A stretch of 64,000 nt of DNA from Dillenia suffruticosa. Lineage: Eukaryota; Streptophyta; Magnoliopsida; Dilleniales; Dilleniaceae. The translations under genes and the position numbers were made by a program. Shown piece after piece: positions 25,381 to 38,068 of the stretch (position 1 is its first letter; each line of letters opens with the position of its first letter). Location of the stretch: the NCBI GenBank assembly GCA_033439265.1, contig JAVTVX010000012.1, positions 2,779,001 through 2,843,000 on the forward strand. Reading direction: 5' to 3'. The notes under the pieces were generated by a model. The model was given only the letters and a program-made list of their open reading frames with translations. It was not told where the DNA came from and searched no databases.

Positions 25381-25620
25381 GTTGTATTTTTTGGGTTCAA
25401 AATCCGCAGTAAAGAAGCCGAAAATAAAAATCCCGCCAAAAATTCCAAAATGCCGAGCGGGTGCAAACGTGGACAAGAAAGCCCAGACTGGCCCGTAACG
25501 GAAATAGTCGGCCCAGTTTAAGAATAGTCCCCACTGGAAGTGTTAGGCCCAAATGGCCCAATTGCGCGCTCGCCTGCCCTATCGCTTAGCCAGTTGGGCT
25601 GGGTTTTGCCGGGCTTGGAG
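25293..25620 (-). promoter_or_regulatory. TONSOKU promoter: (CT)n leader, E2F-like site and five site II motifs
   Basis: Upstream of the TSK start, the minus strand shows a (CT)n leader, (GA)n on plus at about 25343-25380, then an E2F-type site. This reads TTTGGCGGG on minus at 25432-25440 and fits WTTSSCSS. Five TGGGCC/TGGGCT site II elements follow: 25480-25485, 25510-25515, 25546-25551, 25555-25560 and 25595-25600. E2F sites and site II elements (bound by TCP factors) are known marks of S-phase and proliferation genes, which fits a replication-repair scaffold. The motifs are seen; factor binding is inferred. Confidence 0.6.
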
Positions 25621-28600
25621 CACTATTTTTGTCTTAAAGGCCCACACGGGTTTTTTTTTCCTTCAACACTTAAATTATCTGAATATTTTAAAACTCAATT
25701 TAGAGACAAACCCCATGTTTTATGTATCAGGAGGAATACTCCAACCCCTTTAGAGAAGTTAAGATTAGTTAATTAAAATTTATCAGTATAATATAATAAT
25801 AATTTTAAATTCATATATAGATAAACTTGATTTTACTTACAAAATTTTACATTTCTTATTAATTTTTTTTATTTTAATGTAATAATATTAAATATGTGAT
25901 AAAATAAAATAGAGTTAGAGGTTTCTCAAACATAACCTAAATCAAATTATAAGTAAATTTTGTTGAAAAATATTTTGTAATCAACTTGTTTAGTAAACAA
26001 ATTACGCCAAATCTTTACAAACTCGAGCCCGAGCCAGGTGTTCATGAGTACATCAACCCAATTTTCTCTAATCACAATAAAAGGGATTTGATATTTTTAT
26101 TTTTATTTTTATTTTTTGCTAGTCCAATTTAATTATTAGTCTTGAGCAAAAATTTAGAATACCTAGCAAGCCATCAACATAAAAGTCTGCTTAGCAAAAA
26201 AATATATATAATAATAATACTAATAAAAAGGGGGCAACTTACCCACCTCAAGGGCTGCAAATGATTCAACTGGTTCATGAGCCGCCATCGGTTTGTTCAT
26301 CTAAACTAAACAAATCAAGCACAAAAACAACATTACTTTGAATTGAAAATTCTATTATATCAGAGAAGTACCAATCAATCCTTCCATTTACCCTTGACTA
26401 TGACACATGCAGGATTTACCTTCATCCACCAAACTCATGCCAAGGAAACCTCAACACTCCTTTGCAACTCTGCTCTTTCCAGGAGTCACAGTAAGAAAAC
26501 CTAACACTTCATTGCAACTCTCCTGCCCAACAAATTCCTATTGCTTCTCCATTATTGGATGCAAGAGCTTTGGCCCTAAAAACAATGGAGATCGATAATC
26601 TTGCCTACCATGCATATCCAAAAGCCCTGTGTGTGTTGGGGGGGGGGATCCCTCACCTTCTCATTTTAACATTTGTATCCCTGGTCATGATGCCGTGCAA
26701 TGTTGACTTCATTCTAAGTACAAAAAGAACCTTCTGTACTTAAGTTCTTCCTCCTTCTGTGCAATCATCAGATTTTTATGCCCTTTTCAACCCAACTTCA
26801 AGGATACCAGTTGAAACTTCTGCTCATGAACTGAATAAGATGAAACACCAAAAATGGAAACGGTGGTCTTTGAAGAACCGAGGTGAATTACTCGGTTGGA
26901 AAAAAATATACTTTTAACACAATAACAACAACAACAATTATAGTAGTTATAATACCTACTTACTATCATTGCAAAAGAATAAAAAGGACACAGATGACAG
27001 ACCTTTAAACATGATTCTGATAATGGAACAAAACTCAGATGTCTGTGCAGTGAATCTCGCAAAGAAAAGCAGGGTAACAATGGCTAAAAAAGGGATTATC
27101 ACAAACATTTTCATGGCCAGTATGTGCAGCAAGGGAACACAAATGTTTATTTCCCAGGAGTATCTAACCAGAGAAAACTTCTGCCCTCACCGGGCCACCA
27201 AATACAGGCACACTGGAACTGAACTCAAAAATAGCAATCATGAATCAGATGTTTACGGGGTCATCATCAATAAGAAGTCCTAAAGGCTGTCTCCATATAA
27301 GAAGGAAAAGACCTAGCCATGCTAACAGATCAAGTTGCAATGTACTGCCTTTCCAAAGACCTCAACAACAAATTTTCAAGATGCAGAGGCAAGCCAATCC
27401 ATGTAAATACTTTCAGGTTTGCTTTGTCCATAAAATAATATATTTCACAAACTAGAAGTCAAGAAGGAATTTATGATCCCCCCCATCTCTGCCAGGCTTT
27501 ACATCATTTCAAATTAGATCCACCTTGCGCTCAAAATTGCTAGTCAATCTTGCTGTCAAAAGTCAATTTACAAGGATAGGGAAGTGAAATGGAGGGGTAC
27601 AAGTAAAACAAGCACATGAACTTCAAGATGAACTCTTATTTAAGTAGTGAACTGCCGGATACTATAATGCAATGCTTCAGAATTTTCACTGGCTTACTTT
27701 GCAGGATATACACATCAAGACATCATCTCAGATAAAAAGGAAAAGAAGCAACTTGCATTAAATTTACCAGATAGAAAACCATTCAAGGACCAGGTTGCAA
27801 TGCCTACTGAATAAACCAGATGCAGAAACTGATCATAGAGAACGAGCAAAGCAAACAATAACAAATAAATAATCATACCAGCAGCAAATATGACCCTCAG
27901 AAACATGAAATCACATGCTTCGCACATCCCTGAATGTTATATGCAGCACCCTCTCAAGAAACATGGTACCTAAGTCACCAAAGCTGGTTAGCAGTCAGGT
28001 CCCAAACTTGGCATTTTTTTCCTTTTGTAATCTCCAGAATCTATCTCAAAGACGCCTTTAGGGTACTCCACATTGAACCACAACCTTCATTAAAAAAATA
28101 AAAACAAAGAGAGAGAGAGAGAGAGATTCAGATATCATGAGAACCTTTAAGTAAAAACCTTCCTGCAAAGTTCTCAATGAGGTGTTAGTATCTAATTTCA
28201 TGCATGTACATTTCCAAAAACTAATTAAACAGCAGCATCAAATTCACCCCAACTAAAGGGAGAAAAAAAAAGGAGGCAACATGCATGAAACTACCTCCAC
28301 TGTAGGGCCAAGGGAAAGTCAGAGTTGTTTACGCAATTTGAATATAGAACCTCTATGTAACAAAAAGAAAACCTTACAGCTGAATCGTGTCCCACAATCA
28401 GTTATGGTTAACTGCAACTATTCATCCAATACAAAAACCTTCGCAGGTAAAATAGAGCTATTACCTGGAAAATTCTTCAAAACTTCCTGTCTTAATAGAT
28501 GAACTAACCGCAAGAGAGGATCCTAAGCTCCTCCTTGTTTATCAATTCTGTGACAGGGAAAAAGAGGAGAGAGAATGGCTTGTAAAGCAAAGTAAATGAG

Positions 28601-29385
28601 ACAAGAAAAGACTAAAGTTTTAATTAATTTACCAGAAACAACTTATTGCCTTCCCAATCCAGACTAAAACTACAATAGAATCAAGATCAAAATTAAGAAA
28701 CTCTTAACAATCATAAATTTCCTGCCAGTGCATTTAGACAGAGAACAGGGGAGGAGATAAGGACCAAGAAGAGATAAGTGCCAAAGTGCCACCAACTAAA
28801 GAAGCAAGTTGACTTCTTTTTTTTTGGTGCAAAGTTTCACATACTTTGAACATTTTATTAGTATTATCATTATTACAATTAAAAATAAAAAGAAAAAGAT
28901 ATATGCATGAACAGGAAAACACAAAATAGCTGTCTCAAACCCAAATATAATACCACTCATCCTCTCAAGCAAGCGAAGGAATTGTAACAGACAAATAAAG
29001 ACATCAAAATGGTAACTTTCCTCATAAATTCCAAACCTAAACATGCAAAGAATTGGTCAATCAGAAAAAATTTATATGAAAATGTTAGGGAAATCACTTT
29101 ACGCTCCAAACCTCAATCTTGCCAACAGAATCACCCAAAAGAAAGAGCAACCAAAATCCCCAGATCGGATTGTGGAAACATGATTGACTGACTTATTACA
29201 AATGACATTTTTCTCCATGAGTACACTTTCTACATTTAGGAAGACTGGGAAACAAACAACTAAGACCAGACTGGCAAACTGATTCTTAATAATTTTTCTG
29301 GTGGCCATTATAGCTTCATGTCTTTGCTTGGATATGTCCTTCATTGCTTCCTGGTACTGCAGTTCAATCCTCTCTTACTCTAATG
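25621..29385. other. 3.8-kb stretch with no resolved gene
   Basis: About 25621-26230 is plain AT-rich intergenic DNA. From about 26240 to 29385 the base composition is more balanced, like introns or UTRs of the neighbouring minus-strand genes, but no ORF has a recognisable domain. It could be a long 3' UTR or 3' introns of the kinase gene, or a non-coding transcript. Minor contents: an imperfect 51-base tandem repeat at about 26440-26530, a G-run at 26638-26647 and a (GA)n run at 28110-28126. Confidence 0.5.
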
Positions 29386-30045
29386 TTAACCCTCATCTTC
29401 ATCTCGATCAGGCAAAGAAAACACATTATTTGAACCAGTCACTAGACTCTTCCTGACCATCTCCATGCCCTTGCCTTTGTCAGCAAGATATGACCCCGTT
29501 TCCACCCCAAAAAAGGCATCCCTGACTTCTTTGAATTCATACCCAGTGCAATCCAGGCATCCTGATTCTGCAGAGGCATAAGTATCCATGGAATATCTCT
29601 TCTCAGTTCCTTCATTGGAGATTGCATAAATGTAAGACATCTCAGAAGGAGAACTATGATCGAATCAGTTCTACTCTGAACTTCCAGATCAGCATGAGAC
29701 ATGATATCATCAAGTTTAAATCAGTGCCCTCCTGCACTGCCTGAGTGGACATATCGAAGGAAGTAGAATTGGAGAAATTAAGGCCTGAAATATTAGTAGC
29801 TAAAGGAGCATTTTGCAAAGATTCCATGAAGCTTTCATCATGTTCAGGCACCTGAAAGCTCTTTTGCGGACCTTGGGTTTGATTTCTATTTGGAGCAAAA
29901 AGATGATCAATTGGAACACAGGGTTTCCAATGGGGTATTAAGTGCACTGACAGAAGATCTATCAGTTCTGCTGCAAAAGTAACATTCTGATCTGCCAGTT
30001 CTAATTGCTCAACAATTTCACTTGAAACTGATAGGGCGTATCACT
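29386..30045 (-). pseudogene. Coding-like remnant downstream of the ATG1t-like kinase
   Basis: On the minus strand an open frame runs from about 30034 to 29654 with a normal residue mix (for example [20 protein letters not shown]). At about 29700-29640 plausible coding moves through two other frames, ending in a frame that stays open to a stop at 29386. Three frames in succession without clear splice sites suggests either broken coding sequence or unrecognised introns. The position, after the kinase stop codon at 30251, suggests the former C-terminal region of this ATG1-type kinase. It may instead be spliced in alternative transcripts or simply be 3' UTR. Confidence 0.4.
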
Positions 30046-30250
30046 GTCAAGGAAGAACAGAAAATGAATATTCCTTACCCAACCTGCACAGAAGATAGCA
30101 ATTAAAATTGCATAAAAATGAACAACATCACATGAGAGGGTGAACAAGCTGCAGAAAGATAAAGACTAACCATTCCAGTCAGCTATCTGCAATTTAATTG
30201 AATAATAATGAAGCAAGACTTCGGACTCCTGGAAGACTTGTGCCTACCAC

Positions 30251-33200
30251 CTATCTCCTCAAGAACTCATGTTGATAAAACTCATCAAAGGACAAACGCT
30301 TCTCTGCTAAGAGCAAGTTATACCAAAAAGAAAATACAGAAACAAGTTGGGCATATTAGAATAATAATAAATTCTTAGGAAGGAACAAGGAAGACAAAAT
30401 GCCAGTAGAAATAACCTGGATTTCTCATAAGTAGCCTTGAACACATATCAACACAGTCGCGATCCAAACCAGGAAGGATAATTTCTGAGAAAGGGAGAGA
30501 TCTGCATGACTTGATGTGCTGCAACAACTGAAACAACCAAATATTTAACGGATGCCAATTGATTTACAAGGGCTGAGAGTTTTGAGGCCAAGGTGCTACC
30601 TGAACATTAGTTCTACCATGAAAAGGAGGGTAGCCATTAAGAAGCTCAAAAAGAATAGCACCAAGACTCCACAAATCAACCTATAAATACAAATTAATCT
30701 TAGGGTAACCATCTGAATCAGCACAAACTGTGAATTGGACCTTGTACCAACCTTTTCATCGTAACTTTGAAACTCCAGAATTTCTGGAGCCATATATAAT
30801 GGTGAACCACAAACTGTCCCAGCATGATCACCTGGTCGCACAATTCTGCATCAAACAAAAGAATAAGGTACTCAGAGTTCTTCAAGTATTGCAGCAAATA
30901 AATCATACTAGCCGATTCTTTTCAAACCTTGAGAGACCAAAATCAGCAATCTTCAGCACTGCATCACTATCCAGGCAGGACAACAATATGTTCTGCTCCA
31001 AGAAACCAGCAACATAAAGCACTTTGATTAGTGAAAACAACCTAAAATCGTAGCATGCTCAAGCAACCGAGAGATACACATGTTAATATTTTATTTCAAT
31101 ATTTGTGGACTTAACGTTCAACTTCTGTAGAAAAGCAAAAGGAATGTTTTTTCATAAAATGTATCCAACTATTTGAATTCTTTCGAACAGTCAGATACAT
31201 TTAATGAGAGCGTTGAAGACATTAAATGTGGTAGGTGAAACATTTAATGAAGAAATTCAAATTTCAATCTACCCTACAGCTCTCGGCACTCAAAGAAATA
31301 AATATAGAAAAGAAGATAGTGAGACACATAGAACCAAGCATTTACCCTCTGCATTCAACGAAAATACTATGTTTTCCAACTCTACTGTAAATTCTTCTTC
31401 TGATCTTTAAATCCGTTACATCTAAAGTTTTAGCTTCATTCATTGTAATATTTATTCTTCTTTTGTACAAAAAGTATAAAAACTAGAGTGTGTTCATCTC
31501 TAGATCTGGGGTTTAGAAAAAGAAACAACCTGTGAGAGGTTGGGTAGTATTTTTGGAAGAAAAAACTGTAAAGGTTTGGCTTGCACCTGGAAGCAAGTTT
31601 GTTGTACTATTTCGGAGTAAATAGTAAAAATCCAAGTGGAGTCTGGGAGTGGACGTACTCCTGGTTTGGTGGAACCACTATAAAAATTTTGGTACGCTTT
31701 GTTTTTATTTTCCTTCTTTTATTTTTGTCTTCTCTAAACAAAATTCTAAAATCTTTGAAAAATTACAAAACAACCTCCCTCGAGTTTGTTTTCAATTAGA
31801 ATTGATTCCAATGGAAATTAAAAACCAAAATACATCCTGGAAAAATTAATAATGTGCAACACCACATTTGGCAGCAACAATTGGTGTAAAAACGATTTTT
31901 CTTTAAAAAAAAAAATAGTGTATTCATATCTTCAATTAGAACTATCAACATGTTCCCTCATTGATACACAAAAGTTCATTGGCGCATAATTGTATATTTG
32001 AAACAGCAATTTCAGACCAGAAACAATATTTATTTTGTATTCTTAACTGAATGTATCATATTCTTAATAAGTGTAAAAGAGAAACATCCATATACATTCT
32101 TATTGTATAAATACCTGTGGTTTCAAGTCTCGATGGATGATGTGGTGAGAATGCAGGACTTCCAGTCCAGCACCTGCATCAAATACAAAGAACATGATAT
32201 TGTCCAACAATATATTGAAACATCGAGCAAGAGAGAGCCTAATATCAGCTGAAATGCATGTAAGAAACTAACCAAGTTGCTGCATAAATCTTCTAGCCGT
32301 CTTTTCTTGAACCCTCCCATGTTGCTGAATATAGGAAGATAGATTTCCCCCAGCACAAAATTCCAAGACCAGGAATATGCAACCTTCACCCTGAGATTTA
32401 AAAAAATTGATCATCGAATGTGGAGTTAATGACTTAGCATTTTGGAGGTGATATACATAGGTTAAAACCTAGTGTACCAAAAAGCTCAAAGACCAAAATA
32501 CAGATTTAACGTGGCACTTTTTCGTTGGTGGTGGTAATATGTATTACTCTTACACTTCTAAAAATCATTGTATCCCTGCCGGACATTGTTCATACACACA
32601 AGTCACAACACAATAAACTGCCTAGTATAATAGGATAAAATTTTGGTGATCTCGAAATCACGAGTTCGAGACGTGAAAACAACCTCTTTGCAAAAGAATG
32701 GAGTAGGAAGGTTGCGTACATATACGTCCACCCTCCCCCTACTCTGCATTAAACCGAGGAACATTTGTGCACCGGGTGACCCCTTTTCTAATAGTATTAA
32801 ATTTTCATGATGTTGCCGTATTCGTATCAGTGTCGTGTCACACCATGTGCCCCTATGTCATTTCATAAGTTTGAACACCGTACTATGTACAATTATGTGC
32901 CTTTTTTATTTCAAATTTATTATCATCTATGATTGAATTTTGGGTATATGTTTAGTGCCAATAATCGATTATTGATTGAATTTAAATATACTATAGGAAG
33001 CAGAATGCATTTGAACATTCGATCGTTTTTCTGGAAATCATAACATTCCCAAATTCAGACATATGTCAAATAACAACTTTAAATTCATCAATCTAAAATC
33101 CCATTCAAGAAAAAGAATGGACTTTAATATCAACATTCACAATCATATAAACATGAACCGTTTATCTAATTCGCATGGAATGAAAGCCTAAAAACTGGAA

Positions 33201-33555
33201 ACAAGAAGAGAGAGAGAGAGTGAGAGAGAACCCTGATGACGTCGATAAGGCGAATGATGTTGGGGTGTTTAACGCCGGACAAGAAATTGAGTTCGCAATC
33301 CAAACAATTCTTGAGTGTTGGATTGAGTTTGGAGAGGAAGACTTGTTTGAGAGCAACCTCTTCGTGAGTAACCATGTTGTTGGCTTTCCACACCGTCGAT
33401 ATAGCTCCTTCTCCGACCTTCGATTTCAGGATGTAGTCTCCGACAACCATGAGTTGGGACTCGGAGAAACAGATTTTCGCTTCTTCAATGATCATCTTCT
33501 TCGTTTCCAAAATCCTATGTTGTCTACGTTCTCTTCTCTCATCTCTGCGTTTCAT
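30251..33555 (-). CDS. ATG1t: ATG1t-like Ser/Thr kinase (autophagy initiation), kinase domain only
   Basis: Eight exons in consistent phase give 301 aa: 33555-33232, 32390-32273, 32173-32115, 30992-30928, 30845-30752, 30680-30600, 30527-30416, 30303-30251. Kinase landmarks are complete: glycine loop GEGAIS near 48-53, VALK lysine at 70, HRDLKPQ at 161-167, DFG at 184-186, APE at 208-210, and a C-lobe end [28 protein letters not shown] matches plant ATG1/ULK kinases, which phosphorylate ATG13 and start autophagosome formation. ATG1t forms lack most of the ATG1 C-terminal ATG13-binding region. Here a TAG follows the domain at once, so the predicted protein is shorter than my memory of Arabidopsis ATG1t (about 408 aa). 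The start could also be the in-frame ATG at 33495, removing a 20-aa basic leader. ATG13 lies about 7 kb beyond its 5' end. Family likely; the exact C-terminus is uncertain. Confidence 0.85.
32641..32787 (+). mobile_element. Au-like SINE, 5' end degraded, in intron 1 of the kinase gene
   Basis: The stretch has the signature of the plant Au-type SINE: a B-box-like CACGAGTTCGAGACGTG, then AACCTCTTTGCAAAAG, GGAAGGTTGCGTACATATAC, a run of CCCTCCCCCTACTCTGCATT, and the ending TGTGCACCGGGTGACCCCTTTT. The A-box end is not clear. It is inserted antisense to the gene within the first intron. Identification is from memory of the consensus; target-site duplications were not found. Confidence 0.7.
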
Positions 33556-36500
33556 TCTTCTTCTTTTATTTATTTTCAATCTTATCCTGTTCGTGAATTT
33601 TTGCAATAATAATTTCCATTATTTTCAATAAAAAGAATTTAATTTTAATTTAAACATTTTACGTATTTTATTAAAATAATATTAGTTAGGAAATATTATA
33701 AATATAATAAAAGAGATCAAGTTAAAAATTTATATTAAAAGCTAAATACGGTATAAGAGACAGAACAAAGATTATAATTTTTAAAATTTAAAATTTTTTT
33801 ATAATTATATTTTCTCAAAAATAGCCAAAATTATTCCCCCCAAAAAAATAATTGGGCTGTTTGGCTTTGAATAAAGTCAAGTTCTTTTTTTTTTTTATTT
33901 TTTTTTGTATATTAGGACTCAAACCCAAACCTATTAGATGCACCTGAGGCAAATCTCACCGGCAACAAAGTCAAGTTCATACCCCCGTGACAAGCACGAA
34001 CCGACCAGAGATGGGTCTGGCTGGGCTTGGGACGAGAACTGACCCGAATATATACAAAAAATTGGTTCAGACTGGGCCCGGATTGAAGGCCAGTCTACAA
34101 ATATTGTCCAGGTCCACTTAAGGAGGACTGGACTGCAATGAACAAGAATCTTGGGCTAGGCCCACAAGAATGTCCAACACAGAATGAGTTGGACACGTTA
34201 GAGCAGGCTTGCCCAAAAGGCTAGCCCCAATTCTCAAAAAAATGACGACAATAATAATTTATTATATTTTTATTTTTGGTATGAGGTTCCACAAATTATA
34301 AGTTTGACTCATTAAGTATTAAAAAAAGCAAAAATAAATAAAAATAAAAATAAAGACAGAAAGAAAGAAGTATGCCCATAACCATGAAAAATGGAATCTA
34401 AAATAATTTTTTAATAAATTAGCCATATTAAATTTAATTAAATCCAATTCAAATCAGGTCAGACCCTTTAAAAATAAAATTCTCTAATTAATTCATAATT
34501 TAATATTTATTTTAATTAATTAAAATATACATAAATTTTTAATAAGATATAATAACATAAACTATTATTTTAAATTTGATTATTTTATTTTCCGACCGAG
34601 ATCGAAGGGGTTGGGAAACTTTTTGCCCCCACCAATTTCTAATTATCTCTTAATAATTTTCTTTTATAATACCAAGATCGATCCAATCTAACAGCCGGAC
34701 ACCTGTAATCTCCTTTGTCTTTGCCTCAATAGATATATACATATTTAAAAAAAAAAAAAAAACAAAAAAAAAAAAAAAAAAACAAAACAAAAGGTCCTTG
34801 GTGTTTGGCTCTTCCAGCTCTTATCACGTCATACCCTACCCTACGCAAGCTTGATCCTTATCACAAACTATGGTCCCAATTTGGCCTTCCTGAAGGGATT
34901 ACAAAACTATAGTTTCTATTTATGTTAACAAGCAAATTATATATATAGCATTTAAAAAATTAATTTGAATTATTTTTTAGTTTTCCAATATGCATTATCT
35001 TCTATATATTCAATTCATCCATCTCAGATAAGTAAAATAGTTTATTATTTTTTTTTCTTGTCATGAATTAAAAAAGGTAATTATGTTAAAATTGTTATCA
35101 GATTCAAAGTTATTAATATTATTTTAATGGGTTTTATTAATTATTCAAATGGTTGATACTTTTAAAGTAGTCTGATAAGTAATTTAATCCCGAAAGAAAC
35201 CTATGGAGAAAATGAATATGCCTTCCAGAAATTTACTCAACTAGGGTATTGAGGAAATTTTGAATTGTGAAAAGAGGACTAAATACCAAAATTTTACGGA
35301 TATAGCGGTAAGGCGATATATTTCCTTAATCATAGGTTTTGAGTTCGAGTCAAGTAAATAAAGAAATAAAACTTGAAAGAACTAATCTATTAATGGATTT
35401 TACGGTATTTAAACTAAATAATACTAACCTCTTTGTTTTTAATAGGCTGTATTTACGTAATTGTGAGTGTGAATTAAGAATGGAGGTCCCACCCATAAGG
35501 GACATGAGTTGCATGGCCTTCCTCCAATCTCATTAAAACCCCTAAAATTGTTTCTAGAATTTTGGATTATTCTAAATGGAACATAGTTGGTTTTTGGTCA
35601 CCAGGCTAAGTACAAGGGACGAGACAATTTGCTTCCTCCTACAAACTCATAAATTTGGACGTCTCTCAACCACTAGCCAGGACACTACCCTTAAACTACT
35701 TAGAAAAGAAGGGGGGGGGGGGTTTCTTTTAGCATTTGCTACGTAAGATGGGAACAATGATGCAACCTAAAAAACTTTCCCCAAAACTTGATTTCACACA
35801 ATAAACAATTATTTTATTTTATTCTACTTATAATAATTATTTTTTAATAAAAAATATAAAACTTTATAAATAGAAATTATATTATTTTTTATATTAAAAA
35901 ATAAACTATACTATATCTGGTCTCAACTCTCTTAAACGAGCACAAAATTCTTTAGATGACTATCAAACATTAAATTGCGAATTTATGAACTCAAATTTTA
36001 TTATGGGGAAGCACATACTTACAGACCATATGCCCCAGATCTTTTCGCGGGGGGGGGGGGGGGGATTCCTTACATACATCCATTCACTTAAGCACAAACC
36101 TAATCCTGTGTTGAACGTCACCAAAAGGGAAATGCAAAGTCAAACATTTTACAACCTTTATTTCACCTTGTGTCATGAGAAGGGAAAAAAAATATTTTTT
36201 TGGACCTAACATCAAGATCAATCCCAAATTGCAAGTACATTTCTTTGGATGAAAAATTTTAATCAGAAGGGTCTTGTCAATCACAATAATGTACGTGTTT
36301 GCATTTCTGTAGTACCATAATTTGTTGAAAGAGAAGAATAATAGTATTAGTGTATTACCCACTTGATAAATTCTAGTGTCTAAAATGCTCAATGAGCAAA
36401 CAAGAAATTGGACCTCAATTGATGACACAATAACACATTTAAAGGCTCATTCATCTTCCTTTTTTGGTTACATTGGACAAGGAACCGACGTCGAAAAATG

Positions 36501-38068
36501 TTATTCCTCGAATATCATCAATAACGCTCCATAGATCTCATAAGATAGAGAATAGAACTCATGAACGCCAAGTGAAGGAGACTGACCAAGATGTGCCAGG
36601 ACATTTGCATAAAGATTATCCTTTCTGGGAACAACCCGAACACAATGGGCCATGGCTTGCCTCATTAAACTCTTGCACTCCTGGATGATATTAAATCCTG
36701 GTTGATGCGGAGGGACTTCTGAATAAGGGGGATCATCTTATGAGGCAATGAATGATCAACCTAACATCTATTTCAGCAGCCAAAATGGGATCAGAGAAAA
36801 AACAATGGACCCAAGTGAAATGAGAATATCTCAAACTGAATACAAACAAATCAAATATTAAATGAGCAAAAAAAAAAAAAATAGAAGTTAGTATTCACTA
36901 GGTCTAGGTATAGGTTAAATTTTATTATCTAATAGTCCTAAAACAGACAAGAGAGGGACCCCATTAGTGACACAAGACCACATTCTAAAAGGGAAAAAAA
37001 ATCCAAAAATTTGTGGGGGAGGAAGGCATATTCTCAATATGTATGAATTTCTTATAATGGATTCCAGTTTCAGACATTCGGAGGACAGATGAAGTAAGTA
37101 CAAGTTTTGGGTCCTACATGTGCTTGTGCTTCTGTCTGATTATGTCACTGAAACTTTGTCTTTAACTTTGGCAAGAATACAACATTTGTGGGTATCCTCA
37201 AAGATAAGTACGTTGTATTGGAGTTTTAATTTTAAAAAAAAAAAAAAAAAAGGTGAGGTTTTGGTTGTTTAATTCAAATTCCTTCAATTACTGAAGTTGT
37301 GAGTTGTGATTCCAACCTACAATATACGATCTGTTCTCTTCTCCAGATATAATAGGTTGAATTTTGAAGTTATTTTTGGTAGAGAGAAATAAATAAATAA
37401 ATAAATATATATATATTAATGATTTTAGTTGAGTTAATAATTATATTTGAGGAGGTATTAATAGATTTTAAAATTAAATATATGTGCCCATTAGATAAAA
37501 TAAAGAGTTTTAAGAAAAATTTATTCCTTGTTGCGTTACTCTCGATTATTTTTTAATTAATATTTATGATGACATAATAATATTTTATATTTTTTGTTTA
37601 TTAAGAGATTACACGGTCAAGATATAACATTACAATTTTGAGAAAAGTATTTAGAAGCCTTCTCTTTTTTCTTTTTTCTTTTTTCCCCGGATGATTTCAT
37701 CGATTAACTTTTGATCAAATAAAACAAAGACATTTTATGAAAATGATGTTGCAAGGAAAAAAAGCAACAAAAAAGATATAAAAAATGCCAAATATTTGAA
37801 ACTCACTACTTCATTTTTCACAGTTCCTTACAAATTTATGTTGCTCAAATCTTAATCATGGAGTCGGACACTGAAAGTCCATTTTGAATTCTACATAAAA
37901 AAGTTTGGACTTTATACTCTTAAATTATGTTTCATTTTTTTTTCTTATTATTATTAATTCATTTTTTTTATTTTTTTTTTACAAGTTGAAAGGTTTTAAC
38001 TGGTGAGGTTCTATCCAACTTGTCAAATCCTAAAAAGTTCAATTTATGTATTATAAATTGTAGCTCTG
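33556..38068. other. 4.5-kb intergenic region, AT-rich, no supported gene
   Basis: No ORF here shows a domain. The first part is the 5' flank of the kinase gene. About 33985-34210 is unusually GC-rich for this region, with many GGGCC/GGGCT words, and may be an old transposon fragment. G-runs lie at 35711-35722 and 36050-36063 and A/T homopolymers are frequent (34748-34780). The final few hundred bases, rich in T-runs, are the presumptive promoter of the GRAS gene. Confidence 0.55.

Noticed and set aside
33220-33609. 129-aa plus-strand ORF
   Set aside because: Antisense shadow of kinase exon 1.
33895-33975. Possible minus-strand SINE end with A-tail and a B-box-like GGTTTGAGTCC
   Set aside because: Too short, no A box or target-site duplication found; left as an AT-rich remnant.
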